From DATLFI01 sp035524895 (GTDB lineage Bacteria; Acidobacteriota; Thermoanaerobaculia; Multivoradales; Multivoraceae), in the NCBI GenBank assembly GCA_035524895.1, contig DATLFI010000034.1, positions 1-9,697 on the forward strand: a stretch of DNA of 9,697 nucleotides. Reading direction: 5' to 3'. The notes under the pieces were generated by a model. The model did not search any database. It had not been told where the DNA came from and was given only the letters and a program-made list of their open reading frames with translations. Shown piece after piece: positions 1 to 7,556 of this stretch (its first letter is position 1; every line of letters begins with the position of its first letter). The position numbers were made by a program, and so were the translations under genes.

Positions 1-351
1 GCCCGACGCCAGGAAGCCAGGTGTGAGACCCGAGTGCAGGGTCAGCACCCTCCCGCGCGCACGCCGACCGGCCAGGCCGCACGACAGGGCCAGCAGCCAG
101 CTCCGCGCGTTGTGGCCGTTGCCGTGCACGTGCATCGTGAAGCCAGCGTTGGCGTGGCTCCGCACGCTCTCCAAGAAGCCGAACCGAGAGCGGAGGCGCT
201 CTCGCGACCCGCGCGGCACCGTTCGGTGGCCGCCGCAGTCGAGCACGTGGCAGTCCTGGCCGGCCTCCCGGAGGAGTCGGTGCGCCGTCGCCACGTGGAC
301 CGAGATCCCGCCGTGGGGCGGTGGATAGGGGCCGATCAGGAGCAGTTTCAT
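1..351 (-). CDS. Second glycosyltransferase (GT4-like), only the N-terminal 117 codons in the window
   Basis: The minus-strand frame from ATG 351 is open for exactly 117 codons to the left edge; no stop is reached, so the gene continues outside. It begins MKLLLIGPYPPPHGGISVHV, the characteristic first strand and glycine-rich loop (GPYPPPHGGIS, 7-17) of group 1 glycosyltransferases, followed by the first helix (ATAHRLLREAG), a VLDCGG strand at about 37-42, HVHGNGHNARSWLLA at about 73-87 and the VLTLHSGLTP strand at about 103-112, which resembles the LHSG segment of GT4 proteins. The start overlaps the previous stop as ATGA; the Shine-Dalgarno is weak (GGGG eleven bases before). This N-terminal domain binds the acceptor, so nothing in the window informs donor use; the donor domain with its EX7E motif should follow outside. 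Its sequence differs clearly from the preceding transferase, so the pair is not a recent duplication and they probably form different linkages. Confidence 0.85.
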   Translation of the reverse strand, partial: MKLLLIGPYPPPHGGISVHVATAHRLLREAGQDCHVLDCGGHRTVPRGSRERLRSRFGFLESVRSHANAGFTMHVHGNGHNARSWLLALSCGLAGRRARGRVLTLHSGLTPGFLASG

Positions 352-1568
352 GGTTCAGGGTGCCCCGCCTCGTGGCGCGCTCGAAGAGGACCGGTACGAG
401 ACGTCGAGCGCGTGCGGTTGCCGGCGCCGGCCTTCTTCCTCAGGGACCGCCGGTACAGGTCGGCCGTCTGCTCGACCATGCGCTCGCAGCTGAAGCGCTC
501 CTCGATCAGCTTCCTGCCCGCCCTGCCGAAGGCTGCGGCGAGCTGCGGCGACTCGACCAGACGACCGATGGCGGCCGCGAGCGCGGCCGGATCCCCAGGT
601 GGTACCAGCAGCCCCGTGACGCCGTCGCGAACGATCTCCGGGTTGCCGCCGACGTTCGTGGCTACCACCGGACGGCCGGCGTGCATGGCTTCGAGGAGGG
701 AGTTGGAGAGTCCTTCGCTGAGCGTCGACAGCACCGCCACGTCGATCTCCTCGAGCAGCTCCGCAACGTCTCTCCTGAGACCCGTCAAGACGAGCCGTTC
801 GCCGAGCCCCATGCGCTCCGCGCGCTGGCGCAACTCCGCCACGTACTCTTCGCCCGCTCCCGCGCTCGGAGGGCCGACGATGGCGAAGCGCGCTCGAGGA
901 TGTCGCTCCAACACGAGCGCCGCGGCATCCATGAAGTCCTCCAGACCCTTGAGCCGATCCACGCGGCAGACAACGCCTACGAAGGGCGCGCCCGGTGGCA
1001 CCCGCAACTCGCTGCGCAAGGATCCGTTGGTGCGCGCGCCGCGTGCCGGCACCACGCCGTTGCGGATGACTACCGTTCTTGCCGGGTCGTAGCCCTCGGC
1101 TCGGAGCTGTTCCGCGATCGCGTCGGCATTGGTCACCACGACGTCCGCCAAGCGGCAGGCGTGTCGCTGCATCTGCCGCAGCCGCGGGCTCCACATGTGG
1201 CCCTGATCGCGGATCGACGCGATGATCACGGGTGTCCGAGCCAGCCAGGCGGCGGTGATGGCGAACAGGTTCGGGTAGAGCCCGGTGGCATGGACCACCT
1301 CGATGCGATGGCGTTTCAGGTACCGCACCAGCTCGTGGAGCTGCCGCGCCGCGCGGGGACTCTTGAGGCTGTCGAACGGGTACTCGCGGAGCGGCGTGTC
1401 GCCGTCGCAGAGCTCAGGCTGGAGATCGCCTTCGGCCCGGAAGCAGGCGACGTGGACGTCGAGCTCGGGGTCCGCGCGCAGGCCGCGAACCAGGTTGACG
1501 AACTGACGCTCTGTGCCGCCGACGGCGAACGAGGTGACGAACTCGAGGATCGGAATCCGGCGCGCCAT
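348..1568 (-). CDS. Glycosyltransferase family 4 (GT-B fold, group 1)
   Basis: Probable cytoplasmic or membrane-associated glycosyltransferase adding a sugar from a nucleotide sugar to the growing lipid-linked repeat unit. The 406 residues show both GT-B domains. The N-terminal acceptor domain starts with ILEFVTSFAVGGTERQFVNL (7-26), where the glycine loop GGTE is typical, and contains VVHATGLYPNLFA (91-103). The C-terminal donor domain (about 185-375) has GVVCRVDRLKGLEDFMDAA (198-216) with the phosphate-binding R202/K207 pair, FAIVGPP, LTGLRRDVAELL, and the EX7E motif at E285 and E293 in SEGLSNSLLEAMHAGRPVVA, followed by NVGGNPEIV and DGVTGLLVPPGD. About 30 basic, Gly/Ser-rich residues at the C-terminus look unconserved. 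The start ATG at 1568 is three bases after the amidotransferase stop and has a strong Shine-Dalgarno. The stop overlaps the next start as ATGA. Donor and linkage cannot be predicted. It recalls group 1 transferases of exosortase-linked loci, but not closely enough to assign. Confidence 0.93.
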   Translation of the reverse strand: MARRIPILEFVTSFAVGGTERQFVNLVRGLRADPELDVHVACFRAEGDLQPELCDGDTPLREYPFDSLKSPRAARQLHELVRYLKRHRIEVVHATGLYPNLFAITAAWLARTPVIIASIRDQGHMWSPRLRQMQRHACRLADVVVTNADAIAEQLRAEGYDPARTVVIRNGVVPARGARTNGSLRSELRVPPGAPFVGVVCRVDRLKGLEDFMDAAALVLERHPRARFAIVGPPSAGAGEEYVAELRQRAERMGLGERLVLTGLRRDVAELLEEIDVAVLSTLSEGLSNSLLEAMHAGRPVVATNVGGNPEIVRDGVTGLLVPPGDPAALAAAIGRLVESPQLAAAFGRAGRKLIEERFSCERMVEQTADLYRRSLRKKAGAGNRTRSTSRTGPLRARHEAGHPEP

Positions 1569-1571
1569 GGC

Positions 1572-3587
1572 TCAGGCTCCTCCTCGTGCGTAGACCGGGC
1601 GCCGCAGCGAATCGCCGCCGGCGACCAGGCGCGGCCGCCGCCGATCGCGGCTTGGCTCGCTCGCGTCAGCGCCGGCGTCGAGGGGCCGCATGGACGGCGC
1701 CTGCACCGGACGGTCGAGGAACTGGCGGCACCAGAGCTCGAAGGAGACGAGCGTCCAGAGCTGCAGGTCGAGCGGCCGGCCCCGGTCGTGCTGCCGAAGG
1801 AGCTCCTCGATGTACGAGTGCTCGAAGATGTCGCGTTGCCGGCTGGTCTCCGAGAGCAGGAGCTCGCGCGTGAAGTCGCCGAGCCCGCCGCGGAACCAGG
1901 AGCCGAGCGGCACGGCGAACCCGCGCTTGGGCCGGTCGAGGATCGCTGGCGGAAGTCGCCCCTTGAGGGCCCGCTTGAATACATGCTTGGTCCTGTTGCC
2001 CTTCAGGTGGAGCTCGGGGGGGATCCGGGCGGCCAGCTCCACCAGCCGGTGGTCGAGCAGCGGCACGCGAGCCTCGATGGAGTGCGCCATGCTCATACGA
2101 TCGACCTTGGTCAGAATGTCGAGCGGCAGGTACGTTTCGAGGTCGAGGAGCTGGAGCCTCGAGAGCCAGTGGCGAGGAGCGTCTGGGTCGCCCCGGCCGT
2201 CGAGCGTGGCCAGGTAGCGCCGGATGGGCGCCTGGGAGTCGCCGTTCGACAACAGCGCGAGGGGCTCGGGCCTGAACAGGCGCTGCTGCTGGTCGCTCCG
2301 GAAGAGGGTCCCGGCATCGAGGTAGCGATCGCCCCCGACGCGACCCAGGTGTCGCAGCATCTCGCGACCGGTCGCGCCTTCGGGGAGGGCGTTGCCCGCG
2401 GCGGTGAGCAGGGAGCGGAGCGGTGCCGGGAGGAAGCGGTTGCTCCTCTCGCGCCGCTCCACGAGGTACTTGTCGTATCCGGCGAACAGCTCGTCACCGC
2501 CATCCCCCGAGAGGACGACCTTGACGTCGCGGCCGGCGAGCTCCGACACGATGAACGTGGGAATGGCCGAGGAGTCTCCGAAGGGCTCGTCGAGGTGCCA
2601 GGCGAGCTTCTCGACGATCTCGATCACCTTGGGCTCGACGACCGCCTCCCGGTGACGCGTGCCGAACGCACCAGCCACGAGTCGCGCGAACTCGAGCTCG
2701 TCGAAGTCGCTCTCGCGGAAGCCAATCGAGAACGTCCGCAGCGGTTCCTGGCTGGCGCGGGACGCGCTGGCGACCACCGCGCCAGAATCGACACCGCCGC
2801 TCAGGAACGCGCCCACGGGTACGTCGCTCACCATGTGCGACTCCACCGTGTCGTCGAGCGCCCCGCGCAGGGCCTCCACCCATTGGTCCTCCGAGCGGCC
2901 GTGCTCGGGCTCGAATCGCGCGCGCCAGTAGCGCCGGCTCGTGATGGAGCCATTGCGCGTGGCGATCAGCAGGGACCCGGGCTCGAGCTTGCCGACGCCC
3001 CGGAGGATGCTCTGCGCCGGCGGCGTGGTCAGGAAGGTGAACAGGTGGTGCACCGCGTCCCAATCCAGTCGCACCGGCAGCTCCCCGAGCTGGAGAATCG
3101 CCTTCAGCTCGGAGGCGAAGACGAGCGAGTCGCCGTGACGTGCCCAGTACAGCGGCTTGATGCCCAGGCGGTCGCGGGCCACCAGCAGCCGGCCGGCGTT
3201 GGCGTCCCAGAGCGCGAAGGCGAACATGCCGCGCAGCCTCTCGACGCAATCGACGCCGTGCTCCTCGTAGAGGTGGACGATGGTTTCGGTGTCGCTGTGG
3301 GTCGCGAACCTGTGTCCGCGCAACTCGAGGTCCTGCCGGAGCTCGCGGTAGTTGTAGATCTCGCCGTTGAGCACCACCTGCACCGAGCCGTCCTCGTTCG
3401 AGATCGGTTGGCGGCCGGTCGCGAGATCGATGATGGCGAGCCGACGCATGGCCAGACCGACGCCGTCGCCGACGAAGTAGCCCGCGTCGTCGGGACCCCG
3501 GTGCACCATGGCGTCGGTCATGCGCTGCAGCCGGTCCGGCGTCACCGGCCGCCCATCGAAGCTCAAGATGCCTGCAATGCCACACAT
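1572..3587 (-). CDS. Glutamine-hydrolysing asparagine synthase family amidotransferase (AsnB type)
   Basis: Two-domain cytoplasmic enzyme, 671 residues. The N-terminal class II glutaminase domain begins with the nucleophile Cys2 (MCGIAGIL) and has HRGPDD at 29-34, NGEIYNYREL at 74-83 and GMFAFALWD at 120-128. The synthetase domain (about 240-620) has the ATP-binding P-loop LSGGVDSG at 262-269, SGDGGDELFAGYDKY at 370-384, LTKVDRMSMAHSIEARVPLLD at 502-522 and RPKRGF at 562-567. Both active sites look intact, so glutamine-dependent amide transfer through an acyl-adenylate is expected. In the middle of a polysaccharide operon the likely substrate is a carboxylated sugar or glycan rather than free aspartate; this is inference, and such enzymes often keep the asnB name. 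About 35-40 residues after LDRPVQAP form an Arg/Ala/Asp-rich tail beyond the usual family end. No Shine-Dalgarno is evident; translation probably depends on coupling to the flippase, whose stop is five bases upstream. Confidence 0.93.
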   Translation of the reverse strand: MCGIAGILSFDGRPVTPDRLQRMTDAMVHRGPDDAGYFVGDGVGLAMRRLAIIDLATGRQPISNEDGSVQVVLNGEIYNYRELRQDLELRGHRFATHSDTETIVHLYEEHGVDCVERLRGMFAFALWDANAGRLLVARDRLGIKPLYWARHGDSLVFASELKAILQLGELPVRLDWDAVHHLFTFLTTPPAQSILRGVGKLEPGSLLIATRNGSITSRRYWRARFEPEHGRSEDQWVEALRGALDDTVESHMVSDVPVGAFLSGGVDSGAVVASASRASQEPLRTFSIGFRESDFDELEFARLVAGAFGTRHREAVVEPKVIEIVEKLAWHLDEPFGDSSAIPTFIVSELAGRDVKVVLSGDGGDELFAGYDKYLVERRERSNRFLPAPLRSLLTAAGNALPEGATGREMLRHLGRVGGDRYLDAGTLFRSDQQQRLFRPEPLALLSNGDSQAPIRRYLATLDGRGDPDAPRHWLSRLQLLDLETYLPLDILTKVDRMSMAHSIEARVPLLDHRLVELAARIPPELHLKGNRTKHVFKRALKGRLPPAILDRPKRGFAVPLGSWFRGGLGDFTRELLLSETSRQRDIFEHSYIEELLRQHDRGRPLDLQLWTLVSFELWCRQFLDRPVQAPSMRPLDAGADASEPSRDRRRPRLVAGGDSLRRPVYARGGA
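1577..1585 (-). promoter_or_regulatory. Ribosome binding site of the first glycosyltransferase gene
   Basis: GAGGAGGAG on the minus strand, eight bases before the ATG at 1568. It is among the strongest Shine-Dalgarno sequences in the window and lies in the last codons of the amidotransferase gene. Confidence 0.7.
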
Positions 3588-3592
3588 GTCGA

Positions 3593-5110
3593 CTAAGCCG
3601 TTTCTGTTGGTTCCGGTTGAACACGCCGGTCGAGGAGACGCCAGAGACGGCGAACACGTGCCGGGACGACGTCGAGATCGACGATGCCCAGCGCGAAGAG
3701 CAGCGGGAGCAGCACGCCGAGGTAGGTGACTCCCAGAACGCACAGCGTCAACGCCGTGCCGCGCTCGAGTCGAGGTTGGAGCAGCGCGGCCGGCGCAGCC
3801 GCCGCGACGCTGGCACCCGCGATCGAAAGGAGTGCCTTCCAGGGCAACAGCCGCGACCATGCCGTGTCGAGAAGCTGTCGCAGGCGAACCAGTGCGAGCC
3901 CCTTTGCGACCGCCGCCGCAAGCACCGTGGCGGCCACCGCGCCCACCAGACCCGCCACCGACACCGCCCACGCGATCAACCCCCCGACGATCACCAAGCG
4001 CGCCACGTTGAGCAGCAGGATGGTGCGAACGGCGGCGAAGACCCGCAGCGCCGAGTCGGTCTGGAGCACCCCGAGGACCACCGCTGTGGTCCAGACCACG
4101 AACACCCCGACGCTGGCGCGGTAGGCGTCGGTGAAGAGGAAGGGAATCAGGTCGGCCGCCACCAGCACGAGGAGCGTGACGAGGGGCAGCAAGAGCAGCC
4201 CGAGCTTCTGCGTGGTGTCGAGCCAGATCGAGCGCGCGGCGGCCGGGTCGCCTCGTCGGAGGGCGTCGCCCATCCCGACCATGAGCACGTTGCCGGACGA
4301 GGACGCCGCGAAGTCGACCAGGGGAATCTGCAGGCACCCGACGGCGTAGATCGCGAAGGTCGCCGGATCGAACCAGTAGGAAACCGCATACTGGTGCAGG
4401 TTGGCCTGCACCACCTCGACCACCACCGCGAGCTGGAACGGGAGGCTGTAGGCGAGCTGCTTGGCGAGCTGTGCGCGGCTCGGCCGGAGCTTGGCGCCGA
4501 AGCGACGGCGCAGCAGGACGAGATGCGCGGCGAGACGGACGGTCGCGAACGCGAGCGCGCCGACCAACAACCAGGCCAGGTCGTCGAACAGCAGTACGGG
4601 CAGCACCAGGAGCGCCGCGCGCAGCAGATCGGAGATGGCATACGTCGCCGCGGCTCGCACGAACCGCTGGCGGCAGAGCAGCGTGATCTCGAATCCTGCC
4701 GAGGCGAGCATCAGCAGTAGGTACACGCCGAGCAGCGGCAGGAGCGCCGCGAGCGACGGGTTGTTGAGCCAGGCGGCCAGGGGCCGGGCGCCGACGGTGA
4801 GCGCCGCGAGCACCACCAGCCCGGACAGCGACAGCGCGATCAGGGAGTTGGCCTGGTAGCCCGCGCAGGCGTCGGGGTCGTCGCGGTCGCGCGTCAGGAA
4901 GTAGAAGAGGCTCTCGGCCATCCCCAGTTGCGCGAGCGCGAACAGCGTCGTGAACACCAGGAAGAGCTGCTTGTAGGTGCCGAAGATCTCCGGCGCGAAG
5001 ACGCGCACGAGCACGATCGGGACGAAGAAAGTCGCCACGAATCCGATCAGGCGTCCCGCCATGAGCTGGAGCGCCGGCCGGAAAGTCCAAGCCTTGGCTT
5101 CGATGCTCAC
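3593..5110 (-). CDS. Oligosaccharide flippase, Wzx/MOP family
   Basis: Probable flippase that moves an undecaprenyl-linked oligosaccharide repeat unit across the inner membrane. The 505 residues are almost wholly hydrophobic helices, about twelve to fourteen, with short basic loops. The N-terminal stretch shows the hallmark of this family: RLIGFVATFFVPIVLVRVFA (20-39), then EIFGTYKQLF (41-50) and an AQLGMAESLFYFLTR segment (60-74). A second half with RRRFGAKLRPSRAQLAKQLA (191-210) precedes the next helix bundle, as in polysaccharide transporters of 480-520 residues. The start is GTG at 5110, overlapping the polymerase stop as GTGA, with AGGA nine bases upstream; a later ATG (5062) would remove part of the first segment. 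The frame stays open 223 codons further upstream, but that part is out of frame within the polymerase gene and Arg/Gly rich, so not coding. The stop TAG lies five bases before the amidotransferase ATG. The acidic Pro-rich end (VQPEPTETA) is cytosolic by inference. Confidence 0.9.
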   Translation of the reverse strand: MSIEAKAWTFRPALQLMAGRLIGFVATFFVPIVLVRVFAPEIFGTYKQLFLVFTTLFALAQLGMAESLFYFLTRDRDDPDACAGYQANSLIALSLSGLVVLAALTVGARPLAAWLNNPSLAALLPLLGVYLLLMLASAGFEITLLCRQRFVRAAATYAISDLLRAALLVLPVLLFDDLAWLLVGALAFATVRLAAHLVLLRRRFGAKLRPSRAQLAKQLAYSLPFQLAVVVEVVQANLHQYAVSYWFDPATFAIYAVGCLQIPLVDFAASSSGNVLMVGMGDALRRGDPAAARSIWLDTTQKLGLLLLPLVTLLVLVAADLIPFLFTDAYRASVGVFVVWTTAVVLGVLQTDSALRVFAAVRTILLLNVARLVIVGGLIAWAVSVAGLVGAVAATVLAAAVAKGLALVRLRQLLDTAWSRLLPWKALLSIAGASVAAAAPAALLQPRLERGTALTLCVLGVTYLGVLLPLLFALGIVDLDVVPARVRRLWRLLDRRVQPEPTETA

Positions 5111-6411
5111 GAGGCGAGGTCCTGTGGCGAGGGTCGAGGGAGGATGCAGGCGGCGGAGATGAGCCCGATCACCAGGTAGGGGAACCAGCTCAACACGTGG
5201 CCTCCAGCCAGCCCGCAGGCCAGGAAGCCCCAGAGCGAGATCTCGAGCGCGGAAACCGCCCGGTAGATCTCCGGACGTCTGGTCTTGCGCCACGGCAGGG
5301 CGAGTCGATTTGCCTTCCACAGCGCGATCGCGACCATTAGCAAGAAGGGCGCCCCACCCAGGAAGCCGGTCTCGGCGAGCACCTGGATGATCGTGTTGTG
5401 GCTGTGCAACCAGCCCTCGGTGACGGCGCCGGCCGGCGCGTAGAGAGGCCAGCCGACTACGGAGCACCCCAGACCGACTCCGAGCAACGGCTGATCGACG
5501 AACATCTCGAGGCCGGCGCGCACGGTGGCGAGACGTTGTTGGAGCGTCGCGTCCGCGAGCAGGTCGGCGAAGCCCTCCATCCGGCCCCACGACGTCGACA
5601 CCACGACCGCGATTGCGGCTCCTGCAATCGCGAGTCCAGGCAGTCGCGCCCACGGTCCGCACCAACGCAGGAAGCAGAGGAGCACCACGACGCAGAACGC
5701 CAGGAAGCCGCCGCGTGAGAAGGTGACGAAGATCGCGGTGGTGTAAGCGGCGATCGCGCACCAACCGAAGACGGCCCACACCCCGCGTGCCGCGAGCGCC
5801 GTCGCGACCGCGATCGGGAGCAGCAGAACGAGGGTGTAGGCGAGATCGTTGGGGTTCTCGAAGATCCCGATCCAGCCAGCGCGGCCTTCCACCAGGTCGC
5901 CGGTCCAGAAGTAGTTACGGATCGCGCCGAGAGCGGGGAACATGGCGCCGGCCACCAGCACGTTCGATGTGCGGCGCAGGCGCGGCCAGCTGTCGACCGT
6001 GTTGACCACGAGCAGATAGACGACGACGTAGCGAAGCAGCACCAAGGTTTGCTCGCCGGCATGCTTCGGCCACAGCGCGCTGAACGAGGACACCGCTGCA
6101 GCACCGAGAAAGGCGAGCAGGAGGTGGCTTTCAGGCCACGCGAGTCGCAGTGGTCGCTGCGAGACCGCGCGCTCGACGAACAGCGCGGCGAGCGCCGCGA
6201 TCGCCACCCCCTGCGCCGGCGCCAGCACCGCCACGGTGGGGAACAGCAGCGGTAGGTTCGCGAACAGCAGCAGCAGGAACACCAAGAGCAGGCGGTACGA
6301 CCATCCCGCACCGAACGCTCCGCGCCCCTCGTGCAGCGCGTGTTCCGCGCTGGCGAGGCTGGCGACGTTCCAGCCGGGGCTCAGGCCGCCGATGCCCGCG
6401 TCCGCCCGCAT
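5107..6411 (-). CDS. O-antigen polymerase/ligase family membrane protein (Wzy/WaaL type)
   Basis: Integral inner-membrane protein, 434 residues, with about ten to twelve hydrophobic segments after a polar leader of roughly 38 residues. It belongs to the Wzy_C/O-antigen ligase superfamily and is expected to use undecaprenyl-linked glycan on the periplasmic face, either polymerising repeat units or ligating them to lipid or protein. Motifs seen: FENPNDLAY at 184-192; FSRGGFLAF at 231-239; then a large periplasmic-type loop with LQQRLATVRAGLEMF (290-304), PLLGVGLG (308-315) and LHSHNTIIQVLAETGFLG (335-352). Conserved arginines and the H(S)HN histidine in this loop match the Arg/His pattern needed by WaaL enzymes. 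The start ATG at 6411 has a strong Shine-Dalgarno; the stop overlaps the flippase start as GTGA. Polymerase and ligase cannot be told apart from sequence. With a Wzx next door I favour the polymerase role; an exosortase-associated glycosylation ligase is the alternative. Confidence 0.88.
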   Translation of the reverse strand: MRADAGIGGLSPGWNVASLASAEHALHEGRGAFGAGWSYRLLLVFLLLLFANLPLLFPTVAVLAPAQGVAIAALAALFVERAVSQRPLRLAWPESHLLLAFLGAAAVSSFSALWPKHAGEQTLVLLRYVVVYLLVVNTVDSWPRLRRTSNVLVAGAMFPALGAIRNYFWTGDLVEGRAGWIGIFENPNDLAYTLVLLLPIAVATALAARGVWAVFGWCAIAAYTTAIFVTFSRGGFLAFCVVVLLCFLRWCGPWARLPGLAIAGAAIAVVVSTSWGRMEGFADLLADATLQQRLATVRAGLEMFVDQPLLGVGLGCSVVGWPLYAPAGAVTEGWLHSHNTIIQVLAETGFLGGAPFLLMVAIALWKANRLALPWRKTRRPEIYRAVSALEISLWGFLACGLAGGHVLSWFPYLVIGLISAACILPRPSPQDLAS

Positions 6412-7556
6412 GACAGCGCCCTCCCCCGCAGGCCGCGGTATCGCCCCTTGATCTCGTCGGTGTTCTCGAGCAGCGCCCCGACGATCCGTTCCGCGGCGTG
6501 GCCATCCCAGAGGTCCGGTGGGCCGGCGGTGCCCCAGCCGCCGCTCACAGCGCGCAACGCCGCGTCCACGATCGCCGCCGGCGTCTTGCCGACGATCCGA
6601 TTCGTCCCCTGAATCACGGTGCACGGACGCTCGGTGCCGTCGCGCATCGTCAAGCACGGGACACCGAGGACCGTGCACTCCTCCTGGAGACCCCCCGAGT
6701 CGGTGGCGACCAACGATGCCTCCTTCACCAACTTGAGGAAGTCGAGATACCCGAGCGGATCGAGCAGGCGCAGGCCCGGCGCGTCCTCGAGGCGGCGGAG
6801 CAAGCCGGTGCTGTGCAGGCGCTCCCGAGTGCGCGGGTGAACGGGGAAGGCGACCTCGACCAGGCCCAGCAGCCCTTCCAACGCTTCCACCAGCGAGCCT
6901 GCGGCGAGTGGATCGTCCACGTTCTCGGCACGGTGGAGGGTCACCACCGCGTAGCCGCGGGCTTGCAGGCCCAGCCGCTCCAGGACGTCGGAAGCAGAGA
7001 TGCGGTCGAGGCTGCTGAGCAGCGCATCCACCATCACGTTGCCCACGAACCACACTCGTTTGGCGGCGATCCCCTCGCGGTGGAGGTTCTCGACCGCGCT
7101 CGGTTCCGTGGCGAAGAGGAAGTCGGAGATGGTGTCGGTGACCAGGCGGTTGATCTCCTCGGGCATCTCGCGATCAAAGCTGCGAAGCCCTGCCTCCACA
7201 TGGGCCACCGGGATCCCCAGCTTGACGGCGGTGAGGGCGGCGGCGACCGTCGAGTTGACGTCGCCGACGACGAGGACCAGATCCGGATGGTGCTCGACCA
7301 AGGCCGATTCGAGGCCCTCCATCGCCCGTGCCGTCTGGACGGCCTGAGAGCCCGACCCGACCGCCAGCTTGACATCGGGCCGCGGGAGCTCGAGATCGCG
7401 GAAGAACACCCCCGAGAGGTCGTGGTCGTAGTGCTGGCCGGTGTGGACCAGCAGCGGATGGATCGACGCGTGCCGACGCATCTCTCGAATCACGGGACCG
7501 AGCTTTACGAAGTTGGGCCGGCAGCCCGCCACGCAGAGGATCCGGAGGTCGGTCAC
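6381..7556 (-). CDS. wecB: UDP-N-acetylglucosamine 2-epimerase, non-hydrolysing (WecB/MnaA type)
   Basis: Interconverts UDP-GlcNAc and UDP-ManNAc in the cytoplasm, supplying ManNAc or a derived ManNAcA residue to the repeat unit. The 391 residues fit the usual 370-390 of the family. Seen in order: the nucleotide-binding loop GCRPNFVK at 11-18, HTGQHYD at 38-44, GDVNST at 98-103, HVEAGLRS at 119-126, MPEEINR at 131-137, VTLHRAEN at 205-212, ATDSGGLQEE at 284-293 and RDGTERPCTVIQGTNRIVG at 305-323. By alignment with E. coli WecB (Asp95, Glu117, Glu131, His213) the catalytic residues are D99, E121, E133 and H208, all present. The start is GTG at 7556, chosen by the perfect Shine-Dalgarno and the short lead to the first strand. 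The last ten codons overlap the next gene. The loop reads GCRPN where E. coli has GTRPE. A hydrolysing epimerase (NeuC type) is less likely given the overall WecB pattern. Confidence 0.94.
   Translation of the reverse strand: MTDLRILCVAGCRPNFVKLGPVIREMRRHASIHPLLVHTGQHYDHDLSGVFFRDLELPRPDVKLAVGSGSQAVQTARAMEGLESALVEHHPDLVLVVGDVNSTVAAALTAVKLGIPVAHVEAGLRSFDREMPEEINRLVTDTISDFLFATEPSAVENLHREGIAAKRVWFVGNVMVDALLSSLDRISASDVLERLGLQARGYAVVTLHRAENVDDPLAAGSLVEALEGLLGLVEVAFPVHPRTRERLHSTGLLRRLEDAPGLRLLDPLGYLDFLKLVKEASLVATDSGGLQEECTVLGVPCLTMRDGTERPCTVIQGTNRIVGKTPAAIVDAALRAVSGGWGTAGPPDLWDGHAAERIVGALLENTDEIKGRYRGLRGRALSCGRTRASAA
6419..6427 (-). promoter_or_regulatory. Ribosome binding site of the polymerase/ligase gene
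   Basis: The run GGGGGAGGG on the minus strand ends seven bases before the ATG at 6411. It supports that ATG, although it makes the gene overlap the epimerase by 31 bases, and it lies wholly within epimerase coding sequence. Confidence 0.7.

Noticed and set aside
34..1092. A 352-codon plus-strand frame over the two glycosyltransferases.
   Set aside because: Ser/Arg/Thr-rich translation without a domain, antisense to two GT4-type genes; a by-product of base composition.
1..1568. The two adjacent glycosyltransferases as a tandem duplication.
   Set aside because: Their N-terminal halves differ clearly beyond the shared glycine-loop pattern, and no repeated DNA was seen.
321..3596. A 1091-codon open frame on the plus strand opposite the amidotransferase and first glycosyltransferase.
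   Set aside because: It runs antisense through two well-recognised genes, its translation is rich in Arg, His, Gln, Glu and Val with no recognisable motif, and long antisense frames are expected in high-GC coding DNA. The opposite-strand proteins have full conserved motifs.
3617..4720. A 367-codon plus-strand frame opposite the flippase.
   Set aside because: A charged Glu/Gln/Arg/His-rich translation is what the antisense of hydrophobic membrane codons gives; no domain and no start signal seen.
3588..5090. Long in-frame extension upstream of the amidotransferase ATG (about 500 codons), suggesting a fusion protein.
   Set aside because: The glutaminase must begin at Met1-Cys2 for the free catalytic cysteine, and the upstream translation is Arg/Pro/Gly-rich nonsense lying out of frame in the flippase gene.
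6412..7053. Upstream extension of the polymerase/ligase frame into the epimerase gene.
   Set aside because: The extension is Arg/Gly-rich with no hydrophobic segment or motif, while the ATG at 6411 has a strong Shine-Dalgarno seven bases upstream.
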